Below the pieces are notes generated by a model that searched no databases, was not told the origin of the DNA, and saw only the letters and a program-made list of their open reading frames with translations. Positions 7,637 through 15,689 of a stretch of DNA of 34,562 nucleotides are shown in pieces. This stretch comes from Mariaggregatimicrobium sp964498785 (GTDB lineage: Bacteria > Zhuqueibacterota > Zhuqueibacteria > Thermofontimicrobiales > Thiofontviventaceae): contig CAZCJL010000070.1 in NCBI GenBank assembly GCA_964498785.1, positions 1 to 34,562 of the forward strand, in the 5' to 3' direction. A program made the position numbers and the translations under genes. Each line of letters opens with the position of its first letter. Within the stretch, counting starts at the first letter, position 1.

Positions 7637-8971
7637 TCATACCAAATTCCACGGCGCCCGCATCGGAATTCCCAGCATCCGGGAAGCAACCGGATCGTTG
7701 ATAATTTCTTCCCGTTCGGGATCAAAATATAACTTTCGTCCCAACGACATCGCAATTTGCCCCAGATGTCCGGGCGTTGCTGAACGATGTGCGGTTTCAC
7801 ACGGAGTAATCGTTTCCCGTCGCGTTTTCACACAATCCAGAAAATTTCGATAATGCCCCGGAGATTTATAAAGATGAACTTCTTCAGGCCCGAATTTTTC
7901 TTTCAACAGACTTTTCGGGAACGCATCAATGGCGTTGCGGTCTACCCACACCCAGCCATATTCACCAATCCATTTTGTACCGCCTCTTCCGTGACAAACA
8001 TCCGGGTGTCCGCCGGCGATAATCATCGTAACCCCATTGGCGTATTTTGTGGTCACCCGATATTTTGTGGCGCTATTCCAGACACCGGAATCCGGGTACT
8101 CGCCGTAGGCCGCAACCTCAACGGGGCCGGTTCGGTCAAAATCAAGGCCCCAGTGAGCGATGTCCACATGATGCCCCACCCAGTCCATCAATTGTCCGCC
8201 GCCATAATTTAAATGCCAGCGCCAGTTTTTATGCACCCTGGCTTTGATATACGGGACATACGGCGCGGGTCCAACCCAGGTCTCATAATCAAGTTCTTGT
8301 GGCGGATCGGTAATAGTCGTCTCGTGAGCGGTTCCGGCAAAATCAGTATGTCCGGACGGCAGACTGACCTCAACGACATGAACTTTACCAATGCGTCCGT
8401 TGCGCACCAACTCGCTGGCAAACCGAAAATTGGATACTGACCGCTGCCAGCTACCTGTTTGCCAGATTCGGTTGTATCGTTTTACCGCGTCGCACATTGC
8501 ACGACCTTCGGCAAAGGTATGTGATAGTGGTTTTTCACCGTATAAATCCTTTCCGGCTTTGGCAGCCTCAATTGCCGGAATCGCATGCCAGTGATCCGGA
8601 AGTCCTAAAACCACGGTATCAATATCATCCCGTGCAATCAACTCCCGAAAATCATGGTATGTGGCACAATCCTGATTTCCATATTTATTGTCAACAATTC
8701 TTTTGGCTTTTTGCAAATGGTTCTTGTCAATATCGCATACTGCGACAACCTGCGCATCTGATTGCCGCAAAAATTCCATCATGTCATCGGTTCCCATCCA
8801 ACCGACGCCAATACAGCCGACAGTAATTTTCTGACTGGGAGCACTGTTGCCAGATTTGCCAAATACAGAGGACGGAACAATTGCCGGAAAGCCCGTCGCG
8901 ATGATTGCAGAACCAGTTGCCGCACGTTTGATAAATTGTCGTCGATTCAGATTTGCTTTTTTTGTTTCCAT
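7637..8971 (-). CDS. Tat-exported Gfo/Idh/MocA family oxidoreductase (EKP type)
   Basis: 444 residues. Twin-arginine signal NRRQFIKRA (R10-R11) followed by ATGSAIIATG, so periplasmic export of the folded enzyme is expected. Rossmann loop GVGWMG (55-60), GLPDHWHA (123-130), and the canonical active-site GEKP (145-148) are present. The block YETWVGPAPYVPY...NWRWHLNYGGGQLMDWVGHHVDIAHWG is typical of the exported sugar-oxidoreductase branch. It follows the ThuA-like gene by 36 bp. The pairing of a ThuA domain with a Gfo/Idh/MocA dehydrogenase is known from disaccharide (trehalose ThuAB) metabolism through 3-keto sugars, so a role in oxidising a glycoside or sugar is a reasonable inference. The specific substrate is not visible. 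It shares overall architecture with the gene at 3232-4593, but that one has QKP. Confidence 0.9.
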   Translation of the reverse strand: METKKANLNRRQFIKRAATGSAIIATGFPAIVPSSVFGKSGNSAPSQKITVGCIGVGWMGTDDMMEFLRQSDAQVVAVCDIDKNHLQKAKRIVDNKYGNQDCATYHDFRELIARDDIDTVVLGLPDHWHAIPAIEAAKAGKDLYGEKPLSHTFAEGRAMCDAVKRYNRIWQTGSWQRSVSNFRFASELVRNGRIGKVHVVEVSLPSGHTDFAGTAHETTITDPPQELDYETWVGPAPYVPYIKARVHKNWRWHLNYGGGQLMDWVGHHVDIAHWGLDFDRTGPVEVAAYGEYPDSGVWNSATKYRVTTKYANGVTMIIAGGHPDVCHGRGGTKWIGEYGWVWVDRNAIDAFPKSLLKEKFGPEEVHLYKSPGHYRNFLDCVKTRRETITPCETAHRSATPGHLGQIAMSLGRKLYFDPEREEIINDPVASRMLGIPMRAPWNLV

Positions 8972-9007
8972 ATCCTTCTCGTTTAAAATGATTCATGGCG
9001 TTAATGC

Positions 9008-9748
9008 CTATTTGCTTAAATTATCCATTGCCCATAAAATCCCGCGCTTCATAATTTCCAGAGCTTCCGGAACATCAAAATCTTTCGCGACATGCCCCAG
9101 TGAAGAATAAAAAACACGTCCTTTTCCGTAATACTTTTTCCACACCACTGGCATAACAACGCCATCAATCCAGGATGCGTGTTCTCCGGAAAACGTTGTT
9201 GTTGCCAGCACTTCGACCGCGGGATCTACGTGCATGTAATATTGTTCCGAATGCATTTTAAAATCCGAAAGGCCTTTAGTTATCGGATCGTCATGATTAA
9301 TAATATTTACCTCATAATGGATCACCCCGCCAGGGTGCGCCACCCATTGGCCGCCGACCATAAATTGATATTCGGTGTTATTCCGAAACGCATCGGCCAG
9401 ACCGCCATGCCAACCGGCAACCGGAGTGCCGTTTTTGATTGCCGTAAGTAATCCTTTTTCCTGGTCTTTTGTTATTTTGGACATTGTAAAAACTTGAATA
9501 ATTAAATTGTATGACGCCATTTTCAGGCTATCCAGGTAAGAATCCAGTGTTGTGGAGAGTTCGACCTCATATCCCTGCTTTTGGAGCCATGGTAAGAAAA
9601 TATCCCGGCATTTTTCTGGTTCATGCCCTTGCCAGCCACCATAAACAAACAGAATCGTTTTCTTTTCAGTATCTTTCGCTTCGAGTGGCATATCAAATGC
9701 GGAACAGCATATAATCACGATTAGTAATTGTGATATTTCCTTGTACAT
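9008..9748 (-). CDS. ThuA-like domain protein, exported
   Basis: About 246 residues. A hydrophobic N-terminus (LLIVIICCSAF) looks like a signal peptide. The rest is a ThuA (class I glutamine amidotransferase-like) fold: ILFVYGGWQGHEPEK near the start, PVAGWHGGLADAFR and a following FMVGGQWVAHPGG, HSEQYYMHV, and the C-terminal KGRVFYSSLGHVAKDFD. Family members act on sugars or keto-sugars in trehalose-type utilization, but the biochemical reaction is not firmly known for most. Start choice: a GTG at 9751 also opens the frame, but GGAGG (9753-9757 on the plus strand) is only 1 nt from it and 4 nt from the ATG at 9748, so ATG is preferred. First gene of a two-gene unit with the EKP-type oxidoreductase. 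Confidence 0.82.
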   Translation of the reverse strand: MYKEISQLLIVIICCSAFDMPLEAKDTEKKTILFVYGGWQGHEPEKCRDIFLPWLQKQGYEVELSTTLDSYLDSLKMASYNLIIQVFTMSKITKDQEKGLLTAIKNGTPVAGWHGGLADAFRNNTEYQFMVGGQWVAHPGGVIHYEVNIINHDDPITKGLSDFKMHSEQYYMHVDPAVEVLATTTFSGEHASWIDGVVMPVVWKKYYGKGRVFYSSLGHVAKDFDVPEALEIMKRGILWAMDNLSK

Positions 9749-9752
9749 CACA

Positions 9753-9757
9753 CCTCC
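9753..9757 (-). promoter_or_regulatory. Shine-Dalgarno GGAGG deciding the ThuA start
   Basis: On the minus strand GGAGG is followed by TGTG then ATG. It gives workable spacing to the ATG at 9746-9748 but not to the overlapping upstream GTG. Confidence 0.6.
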
Positions 9758-10141
9758 GGTATTTTATGATAGAAACCACGGTGATTACTGAATTATTCGA
9801 ACAAAAATAGATAGAAAAAAATATACAATTTTCCGAGAAAAGAAGCAAGAATAATTATTAAAAAAATGAAATCAGCCGGGCTGGGAAACTCCCGGGATCA
9901 GGTATGCGTGTGCTCAACTGGCGCACGGATAAAAAAACCATAAACATCCGGGACATATATCGTGCCGGATTTGCCAATTTACATACAGACCTTGTGAAGA
10001 AATTCATTTAAGATGATTACGAAATCTTTTTATTGTAGCAATTTTTTTCTTTGACCACTTTTATCCTCGGGCCTCATCCGCTACTTCCATAAGACACATT
10101 ATTTCATGCGTGTGAATTGCCGGTTTAATCTTAAATTTTTT

Positions 10142-10222
10142 GTTACTATTCAGCATAGAGCTGTCATTCCTGCATGTTTTTAGCGGGAATCTCCTAAAAT
10201 TAAGAAAAGTGGATGCCCGATA
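10142..10222 (-). repeat. Short, gene-less copy of the GIY-YIG-associated repeat element
   Basis: Positions 10142-10173 are an exact reverse complement of 15589-15620 (32 bp). Positions 10177-10200 are an exact reverse complement of 15316-15339 (24 bp), and 10209-10222 of 15294-15307 (14 bp). The order is conserved, so this 81-bp unit is the 327-bp element at 15294-15620 in opposite orientation with its centre, including the nuclease remnant, removed. Confidence 0.85.
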
Positions 10223-10426
10223 GAAGCATTCGGAATGTATTTACATTTTTTAAAATTAGTATGTGCAGCTTTTTCTATTTTAAAATATTCACCTCTATTC
10301 CTTTGGCTGGACGGTTGAAAATGTGAATCCAAAAAAGCTTTTGCATTTTAATTCTTTTCTGGTTATATTATATTTGAATACCTAAATTTCTAAAATGAAT
10401 TATAATAATGAAAAAATAGATTTATT

Positions 10427-10504
10427 GCCCGAGAAACACACGAAATAGTGCTTAATTCAAAATAAAAAAATAACATTTCGTGTATTTTTTTGTGTTTAGT
10501 GGGC
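10427..10504. repeat. Long imperfect inverted repeat, AT-rich
   Basis: GCCC (10427) and GGGC (10504) bound a structure whose inner arms ACACGAAAT (10438-10446) and ATTTCGTGT (10475-10483) are exact reverse complements. It has the look of a dispersed intergenic repeat. There is no T tract in terminator position for any gene in the right direction. Confidence 0.6.
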
Positions 10505-10659
10505 TACAATTGGATAATAGTTTTTTTTAGAATTTTAGAGAATATAAAAAATTCACTGATGACAGCAATTAACCGGCAATAGTTGCTAATCGAAGAATAG
10601 ATATTGTTGTTTCCCCCCTTTGTTTTTTTGTCGGTGAAGAATGAACATTAAATTACTTC

Positions 10660-10687
10660 ATATTTCGGAATAAATATTTCGGGATAA
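10660..10687 (+). promoter_or_regulatory. Tandem 14-bp direct repeat immediately upstream of the HTCS
   Basis: ATATTTCGGAATAA (10660-10673) is followed at once by ATATTTCGGGATAA (10674-10687), 13 of 14 identical, ending 15 nt before the HTCS start. AraC-type domains commonly bind direct repeats, so this is a candidate autoregulatory operator or a 5'-UTR element. ATATTTC recurs at 15631-15637 before the transporter operon, which is too short to prove a shared site. Confidence 0.4.
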
Positions 10688-10702
10688 ATCAACGAAACGT
10701 TT

Positions 10703-13700
10703 ATGATTTTTAACATTGTAAAAAGCGTTATAATCTCAGTGCTTTTATTTAACCCTGTCTATTCACGGAACCCGGATTTTCGATTCACTCATCTTACAAC
10801 AGACAACGGTCTGTCGCAATCTAATGTGACCTGTATATTACAAGACAACAAGGGATTTATGTGGTTTGGTACGTTTAACGGACTGAACAGATTTAATGGG
10901 TATGATTTTGAGGTGTTTCAGCATCATATAAATGATGATCGGAGCATTAACCACAGCTTTATTTCAGCGCTTTTTGAAGACCACAACGGCTATTTATGGA
11001 TCGGGACGAGCGATGGACTGAACCGGTACGATCCAGAGACGAATCGCTTTAAATCTTATAGACATCATGATAACGAGCCGGAAAGCATCAGCAATAATCA
11101 AATAGAATCGATTTATGAAGATAGCAAAAACCGCCTGTGGATCGGCACTCGAAATGGCGGACTTGAGCTGTATGATCCGGAGAGCGAGTCGTTCATTCAT
11201 CATAAAAATGATGCAAAAAGTGTGAGTACTGATTTTATTCGGGTATTATTCGAAGATAGTGACGAAAATCTGTGGATCGCACATTGGAATGGCTCTATTG
11301 ATATTTACAATGAAAACCACGGCACATTTAACCGTCTCTATATCGATGGTGAAAAGTTAACAAATTCCCGAATCACTGCAATTGTCGAAACCCCGGATAA
11401 AAATATCTGGGTTGGAACCCAGGGAGACGGACTTTATAAGCTCAGGTATAAAAATGGTAATGCAGAGCGAATTCGTCATTATTTATCTGCTTCGCAGAGT
11501 CAAAATGGAATTAGTAGCGACATTATATTATGTCTTATGGTTGACCGTCAAAATAAATTATGGATTGGTACGGAAGATAACGGACTCAATATATTAGACA
11601 CAAAAACAAACACTTTTCAATATTGCAAACACGATCCGTTTAATCATGCCAGCTTAAACCACAATTCAATCTGGTCGATTTATGAAGATCGAACAGGAAA
11701 TATCTGGATTGGCACCTATGCTAATGGAATTAATTTGTTAACTGGTGGCAAATCTTATTTTCAGCATTATAAACATCTTCCGGGAAATAATAATAGTTTG
11801 AGTCAAAACATGGCCAACTCATTTTTGGAACATAGAAATGACAAATTATGGATTGCAACTGATGGTGGCGGAATAAATTTATTGGATCGAAAAAATGAAC
11901 AATTTATCCATTATAACAGCAAAAACAGCAATATTGGTACCGATGTTATTGTTTGTTTATTCGAGGATAGCAGGGAGCGTTTTTGGATCGGGACCTGGGC
12001 TGATGGCTTATATCAATTTAACAGGCAAACCAAACAATTTACACAATACACCAAAGAGGACAACGGGTTAGGAAGTAATAATATCTTAGATATTTATGAA
12101 GCCAGCGAAGGCGGACTATGGCTTTGTACATTTTGGGGTGGTTTAACATATTTTAATCCCCAAAACCAGTATGTCGAAGTTTATAATACAGAAAACAGCG
12201 GATTGAACGATAATGATACCCGTGTCATAATCGAAGATGTGAATGGAAATTTATGGATCGGAACAGATGTTGGGCTGGATTTTTTCGATTTGCGTACAAA
12301 ATTATTTACAAATTATACTCATAATGAGAACGATGAGAACAGTCTGAGCAAGGGCTTTGTTCACGTTATCCTTGAAGCCTCTGATTCTACGATTTGGGTT
12401 GGCACAACGGGCGGCTTAGATAAATTTGATCGAAAGACGAATTCCTTTGTTCATTACACTACCGAACATGGTTTACCCAATGATGAGATCAAATGTATTA
12501 TCGAAGATGAGAATGGAATTCTGTGGTTAAGTACAAACAAAGGGATATCCCGATTTGATTTCAGGGCGGAGACATTTAAAAATTATGATGTTTCAGATGG
12601 TTTGCAGGGGAATGAATTTAGCCCTCGCAGCGGATACAAAACTGCAAACGGTGAAATTATATTTGGTGGTAATAACGGATTTAACATTTTCCAACCTGAA
12701 AATTTGAAGAACAATACTTATATTCCGCCAGTTATTTTCACAAGTTTTAAAATATTTAACAAGCCGGTTCCCATTGGGATTGAAAATTCGCCTTTAAAGA
12801 AACATATCAGTGAAACTCAGAATCTAACGCTCTCTTATAAGCACTCGGTGTTTTCTTTTGATTTTGTCGCATTGAATTTCATCTCACCGGAAAAAAATCA
12901 ATATGCTTATATGATGGAGGGATTTGAAACTCACTGGAATTATGTCGGAGGCACTCGCGTGGCAACCTATACTAATCTTGATCCGGGAAATTATGTATTC
13001 AAGGTAAAAGCTTCAAATAATGACGGAATTTGGAATGAAAAAGGCGCAGCAATAAAAATTACGATTGAACCGCCGTTTTGGAAAACATGGTGGGCATATC
13101 TGATCGAGTTTCTCCTTGCAATTGCGCTCACTTATTTTGTGATGAATTATTTCATTAGCCGGCAACGATTGCGCAACGCATTAAAAATTGAACATTTTGA
13201 ATTACAAAAAATGTATGAACTGGATCAAATGAAAACCCAGTTTTTTACAAATATTTCCCATGAATTTCATTCGCCATTGACATTAATATTAAGTCCGTTG
13301 GAAAAAATAGTCGCTTCATCCTCTGTAAACGACGGCATAAAAGCCAGTTTACGGCTGATTTACCGAAATGCAAAGAGACTGCAGCGAATGACAAATCAGT
13401 TGAAAGATTTTCAGAAAATTGAGACAGGGGATTTACGGCTTAAACTTTCCAGAGGAAATATTATGCGTTTCATTAGGGAGATTGTAAATTCATTTCAGGA
13501 TTATGCATTAGATCATGAAATTCGGTTTCATTATAAAGCCGAACCAGAAACCATTATCGCATGGTTTGATCCGGATAAGCTGGATAAAATTATTTATAAT
13601 TTATTATCCAATGCGTTCAAATTTACACCCGATGGCGGAGAAATTTCGGTTGCAGCAAATGTAATATCGTCGGCAAAAGCAACAAAGTCAGATTCACCAA

Positions 13701-14836
13701 TAGATAAAGCTGCTCGGTCTATTGAAATTAGCGTGCATGACAGTGGAATTGGCGTTCCGGAGGATAAAATAGAACATATTTTTGAGCGATTCTACCATGT
13801 TAAAGATTATAATGGTTTTCATTACGAGGGGAGCGGTGTTGGGCTGGCGTTTGTGTATGAACTTATTAAATTATATCAGGGTGAAATTTTTGTTAGCAGC
13901 AAAGAAGGACAGGGCGCAAAATTTACCGTTCAAATACCGCTTGATGAACAGTATCTGGAAGAAAACCAATTGGTTAGTGAATTTAATATCGATCCTATCG
14001 ACTATTCAACAATCCGGGATATACCCACGGCAGAAATCGATAATTCAGGATCATCGAAACATAAGCAGCCACGCAAAGATTTTCCGATTATTTTAATTGT
14101 CGAAGATGATAAGGAAATAAGAGATTACATCGAAAAAGCCCTGGAAGCAAAATATCGTATCTTCATTGCCACGAACGGTCAGGAAGGTTTTAAAAAAGCC
14201 GTAAAAATAATACCGGATCTGATTATTTCGGATATCAAAATGCCGAAAATTAGCGGTATTCAACTATGTAATCAATTAAAGGGTGATGAAAAAACCAGCC
14301 ATATTCCAATTGTTTTGCTTACGGCCTACTCTTCACGGGAAAATATTATTGAAGGCTTAAGCAGAGGTGCGGACGCTTATTTAACAAAACCGTTTAGTAT
14401 CGATGTATTAAATGCTCATATTATAAATTTATTGGCATCCAGAAGTAAATTGAGAGAAAAATTCAGTCGGGAAATCCTGCTCGGACCAAAAAAAATTGCA
14501 ATTACTGATATTGATGAAAAATTTCTGCAACGGGTGATTGAAACGATTGAAAAACACATTTCAGACAACAAATTTAATGCCGATGTGCTAAGTAAAAAAG
14601 TCTGCATGAGCAGGATGCAGCTTTATCGAAAAGTTCGGAATTTAACGGATCAGACAGTGCATGAATTAATCAGAAGTATTCGATTAAAAAGAGCTGTTCA
14701 GCTTTTGGAAGAAAAACGGATGACTATCACAGAAGTCGCGTATGAAGTTGGATTTAATGATTTAACCTATTTTGCAAGATGCTTCCGCAAACAATATAAT
14801 AAACTGCCCTCAGAATATATTTCTAAAAAAAACTGA
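10703..14836 (+). CDS. Hybrid two-component system sensor/regulator (HTCS)
   Basis: 1377 residues, the full length of this class. A signal peptide (1-22) is followed by about 14 two-component-regulator propeller blades (roughly 30-680) recurring as [ED]D..G.LWIGT..GL..[FY]D. Then come a Y_Y_Y/Ig-like domain (about 700-790), one membrane helix (about 795-818) and a HisKA H-box with the phospho-His at H853 in NISHEFHSPLTL (the family more often has HEFRTPLTL). A HATPase domain (N-box YNLLSNAFKFTP, G1 HDSGIGVP, G2 GSGVGLAF), a receiver domain with acceptor D1177 (IISDIKMP) and a C-terminal AraC-type HTH pair (about 1272-1377) complete it. It should sense a glycan fragment in the periplasm and directly activate the downstream beta-glucan genes. 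No clear Shine-Dalgarno is seen. It is transcribed separately, with an 853-bp gap to the transporter operon. Confidence 0.95.
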   Translation: MIFNIVKSVIISVLLFNPVYSRNPDFRFTHLTTDNGLSQSNVTCILQDNKGFMWFGTFNGLNRFNGYDFEVFQHHINDDRSINHSFISALFEDHNGYLWIGTSDGLNRYDPETNRFKSYRHHDNEPESISNNQIESIYEDSKNRLWIGTRNGGLELYDPESESFIHHKNDAKSVSTDFIRVLFEDSDENLWIAHWNGSIDIYNENHGTFNRLYIDGEKLTNSRITAIVETPDKNIWVGTQGDGLYKLRYKNGNAERIRHYLSASQSQNGISSDIILCLMVDRQNKLWIGTEDNGLNILDTKTNTFQYCKHDPFNHASLNHNSIWSIYEDRTGNIWIGTYANGINLLTGGKSYFQHYKHLPGNNNSLSQNMANSFLEHRNDKLWIATDGGGINLLDRKNEQFIHYNSKNSNIGTDVIVCLFEDSRERFWIGTWADGLYQFNRQTKQFTQYTKEDNGLGSNNILDIYEASEGGLWLCTFWGGLTYFNPQNQYVEVYNTENSGLNDNDTRVIIEDVNGNLWIGTDVGLDFFDLRTKLFTNYTHNENDENSLSKGFVHVILEASDSTIWVGTTGGLDKFDRKTNSFVHYTTEHGLPNDEIKCIIEDENGILWLSTNKGISRFDFRAETFKNYDVSDGLQGNEFSPRSGYKTANGEIIFGGNNGFNIFQPENLKNNTYIPPVIFTSFKIFNKPVPIGIENSPLKKHISETQNLTLSYKHSVFSFDFVALNFISPEKNQYAYMMEGFETHWNYVGGTRVATYTNLDPGNYVFKVKASNNDGIWNEKGAAIKITIEPPFWKTWWAYLIEFLLAIALTYFVMNYFISRQRLRNALKIEHFELQKMYELDQMKTQFFTNISHEFHSPLTLILSPLEKIVASSSVNDGIKASLRLIYRNAKRLQRMTNQLKDFQKIETGDLRLKLSRGNIMRFIREIVNSFQDYALDHEIRFHYKAEPETIIAWFDPDKLDKIIYNLLSNAFKFTPDGGEISVAANVISSAKATKSDSPIDKAARSIEISVHDSGIGVPEDKIEHIFERFYHVKDYNGFHYEGSGVGLAFVYELIKLYQGEIFVSSKEGQGAKFTVQIPLDEQYLEENQLVSEFNIDPIDYSTIRDIPTAEIDNSGSSKHKQPRKDFPIILIVEDDKEIRDYIEKALEAKYRIFIATNGQEGFKKAVKIIPDLIISDIKMPKISGIQLCNQLKGDEKTSHIPIVLLTAYSSRENIIEGLSRGADAYLTKPFSIDVLNAHIINLLASRSKLREKFSREILLGPKKIAITDIDEKFLQRVIETIEKHISDNKFNADVLSKKVCMSRMQLYRKVRNLTDQTVHELIRSIRLKRAVQLLEEKRMTITEVAYEVGFNDLTYFARCFRKQYNKLPSEYISKKN

Positions 14837-15162
14837 ACCTGTCCACACTTTTTTTACCCCGTGATTATAACGCCTGATTTAGAGCCCTCATATATAATAA
14901 TACCTGAAATTCTAAATTAAATGTGCAATGCCCGTCCCGGTTGTCCAAGCACGCAGGTATCGTGGAAAAACCCTTGCCAGGGTTAAAAGCGATACAAAGA
15001 CATTTTTATTTAAACTTGATAACATGCTGATAGATGTTGCATCGGGAAAATGTGCAAAATGGAATTAAAAATATCCCTTTGTTACAATAGTCCGATAATT
15101 TGTTACTATCAGCCGAGCTAAATTTTCTAAATGTGACTATAATATGAATACGCGATTAATTA

Positions 15163-15293
15163 TTGTTGAAAAGTAACTATTCAGGCGTCACTCCTGCGAA
15201 TGCAGGAATCCCCTGACTTTTTAATAATCAGGAGATTCAGGGACAAGCCCTGAATGACATTTTACAAAAAAATCAGACTTATGATGCAGCTCC
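15163..15293. repeat. Degenerate copy of the 135-bp REP/MITE-like element
   Basis: It keeps the TCCTGC-GAAT-GCAGGA hairpin (15191-15206), a CCTGA/TCAGG stem, a CAGGG-ACAAG-CCCTG stem and the right end AATCAGACTTATGATGCAGCTCC, which corresponds to the terminal repeat of 7517-7534 with several changes. The left terminal repeat is badly eroded. It directly abuts the GIY-YIG-containing element. Confidence 0.65.
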
Positions 15294-15620
15294 TATCGGG
15301 CATCCACTTTGCTTTATTTTAGGAGATTCCCGCTAAAAATCCCGCAGTGGCGGGAGGAATGACAGCCCGTTCCGACATAGTTTAAAAAGTGTCTGGTAGC
15401 GAAAATTGCCATAAGCTCGTGTGGTTTCAACAAACAAATGATGTAACAGCCGCCATAACTCAGGAAAAAAGAATGAAAAAAATGGAAGCCGGAATATAAG
15501 GAAAATGTCATTCGAGACATGATTCCGGAATGGAAAGACTTATACAATGATTTCGTTAAAACAGATATCTGAGCGGATTCCTGCATCCGCAGGAATGACA
15601 GCTCTATGCTGAATAGTAAC
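15294..15620 (+). mobile_element. REP-like element carrying a decayed GIY-YIG nuclease gene
   Basis: The left part has an AGGAGATTCCCGCTAAAA segment followed by CCCGC-AGT-GGCGGG-type inverted sequence. The right part has ATTCCTGC-ATCC-GCAGGAAT (15577-15596) and runs to GAATAGTAAC (15620). Both outer parts occur joined together, inverted, at 10142-10222, so the boundaries are supported by a second copy. The nuclease remnant lies between them. Confidence 0.7.
15386..15572 (+). pseudogene. GIY-YIG nuclease family remnant (C-terminal half, frameshifted)
   Basis: Plus-strand frame one reads ...HKLVWFQQTNDVTAAI..EKRMKK, and after a run of seven A's (15476-15482) the next frame continues KKWKPEYKENVIRDMIPEWK then DLYNDFV to a TGA at 15570-15572. 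Joined, these match the C-terminal half of the small (about 90-aa) GIY-YIG endonuclease-like proteins (HKLVWYE...A..REK.LKKW...K..LI...NPEW.DLY). The N-terminal half with the GIY and YIG motifs is absent, and a stop lies just upstream (15383-15385). So the gene is both truncated and frameshifted in the A tract. It lies inside a REP-like element that also exists without it. Confidence 0.78.
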
Positions 15621-15689
15621 GTTGAAAAATATATTTCATAAAATAAAATAGCTCATTATGATCACCCATTTTTTGGAACCGGAGATTTT

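Larger units (their letters stand above)
9758..10702. other. Divergent intergenic region between the ThuA unit and the HTCS regulator
   Basis: About 945 bp without a supported gene. It must hold divergent promoters for the minus-strand ThuA unit and the plus-strand HTCS. It contains a short derivative of the GIY-YIG-associated repeat (10142-10222), a long AT-rich inverted repeat (10427-10504), and a tandem 14-bp repeat directly before the HTCS start (10660-10687). A 45-codon open stretch ending near 10012 was considered and not called. Confidence 0.75.
14837..15689. other. 853-bp repeat-filled gap between HTCS and transporter operon
   Basis: No intact gene. It holds a piece of the CTGTCCA-type repeat family (14956-14984, matching 24367-24397), a degenerate copy of the 135-bp element (about 15163-15293), the GIY-YIG-remnant element (15294-15620), and the promoter/leader of the transporter operon (15621-15689), which has GGAG about 7 nt before the ATG. 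Confidence 0.75.

Noticed and set aside
9842..10012. 45-codon open stretch ending LHTDLVKKFI before a TAA near 10012
   Set aside because: No ribosome binding site, no recognisable family, and AT-rich flanks. It may be a relic but cannot be supported as a gene.
13241..13290. HTCS H-box variant HEFHSPLT as a sign of inactivity
   Set aside because: The phospho-accepting His, N-box, G-boxes and receiver Asp are all present; the Arg-to-His change next to the H-box does not by itself imply loss of kinase activity.
15314..15586. 90-codon minus-strand frame rich in His, Phe and Ser
   Set aside because: It is the complement of the GIY-YIG remnant and REP-like hairpins; the plus-strand reading with its one frameshift explains the sequence better.
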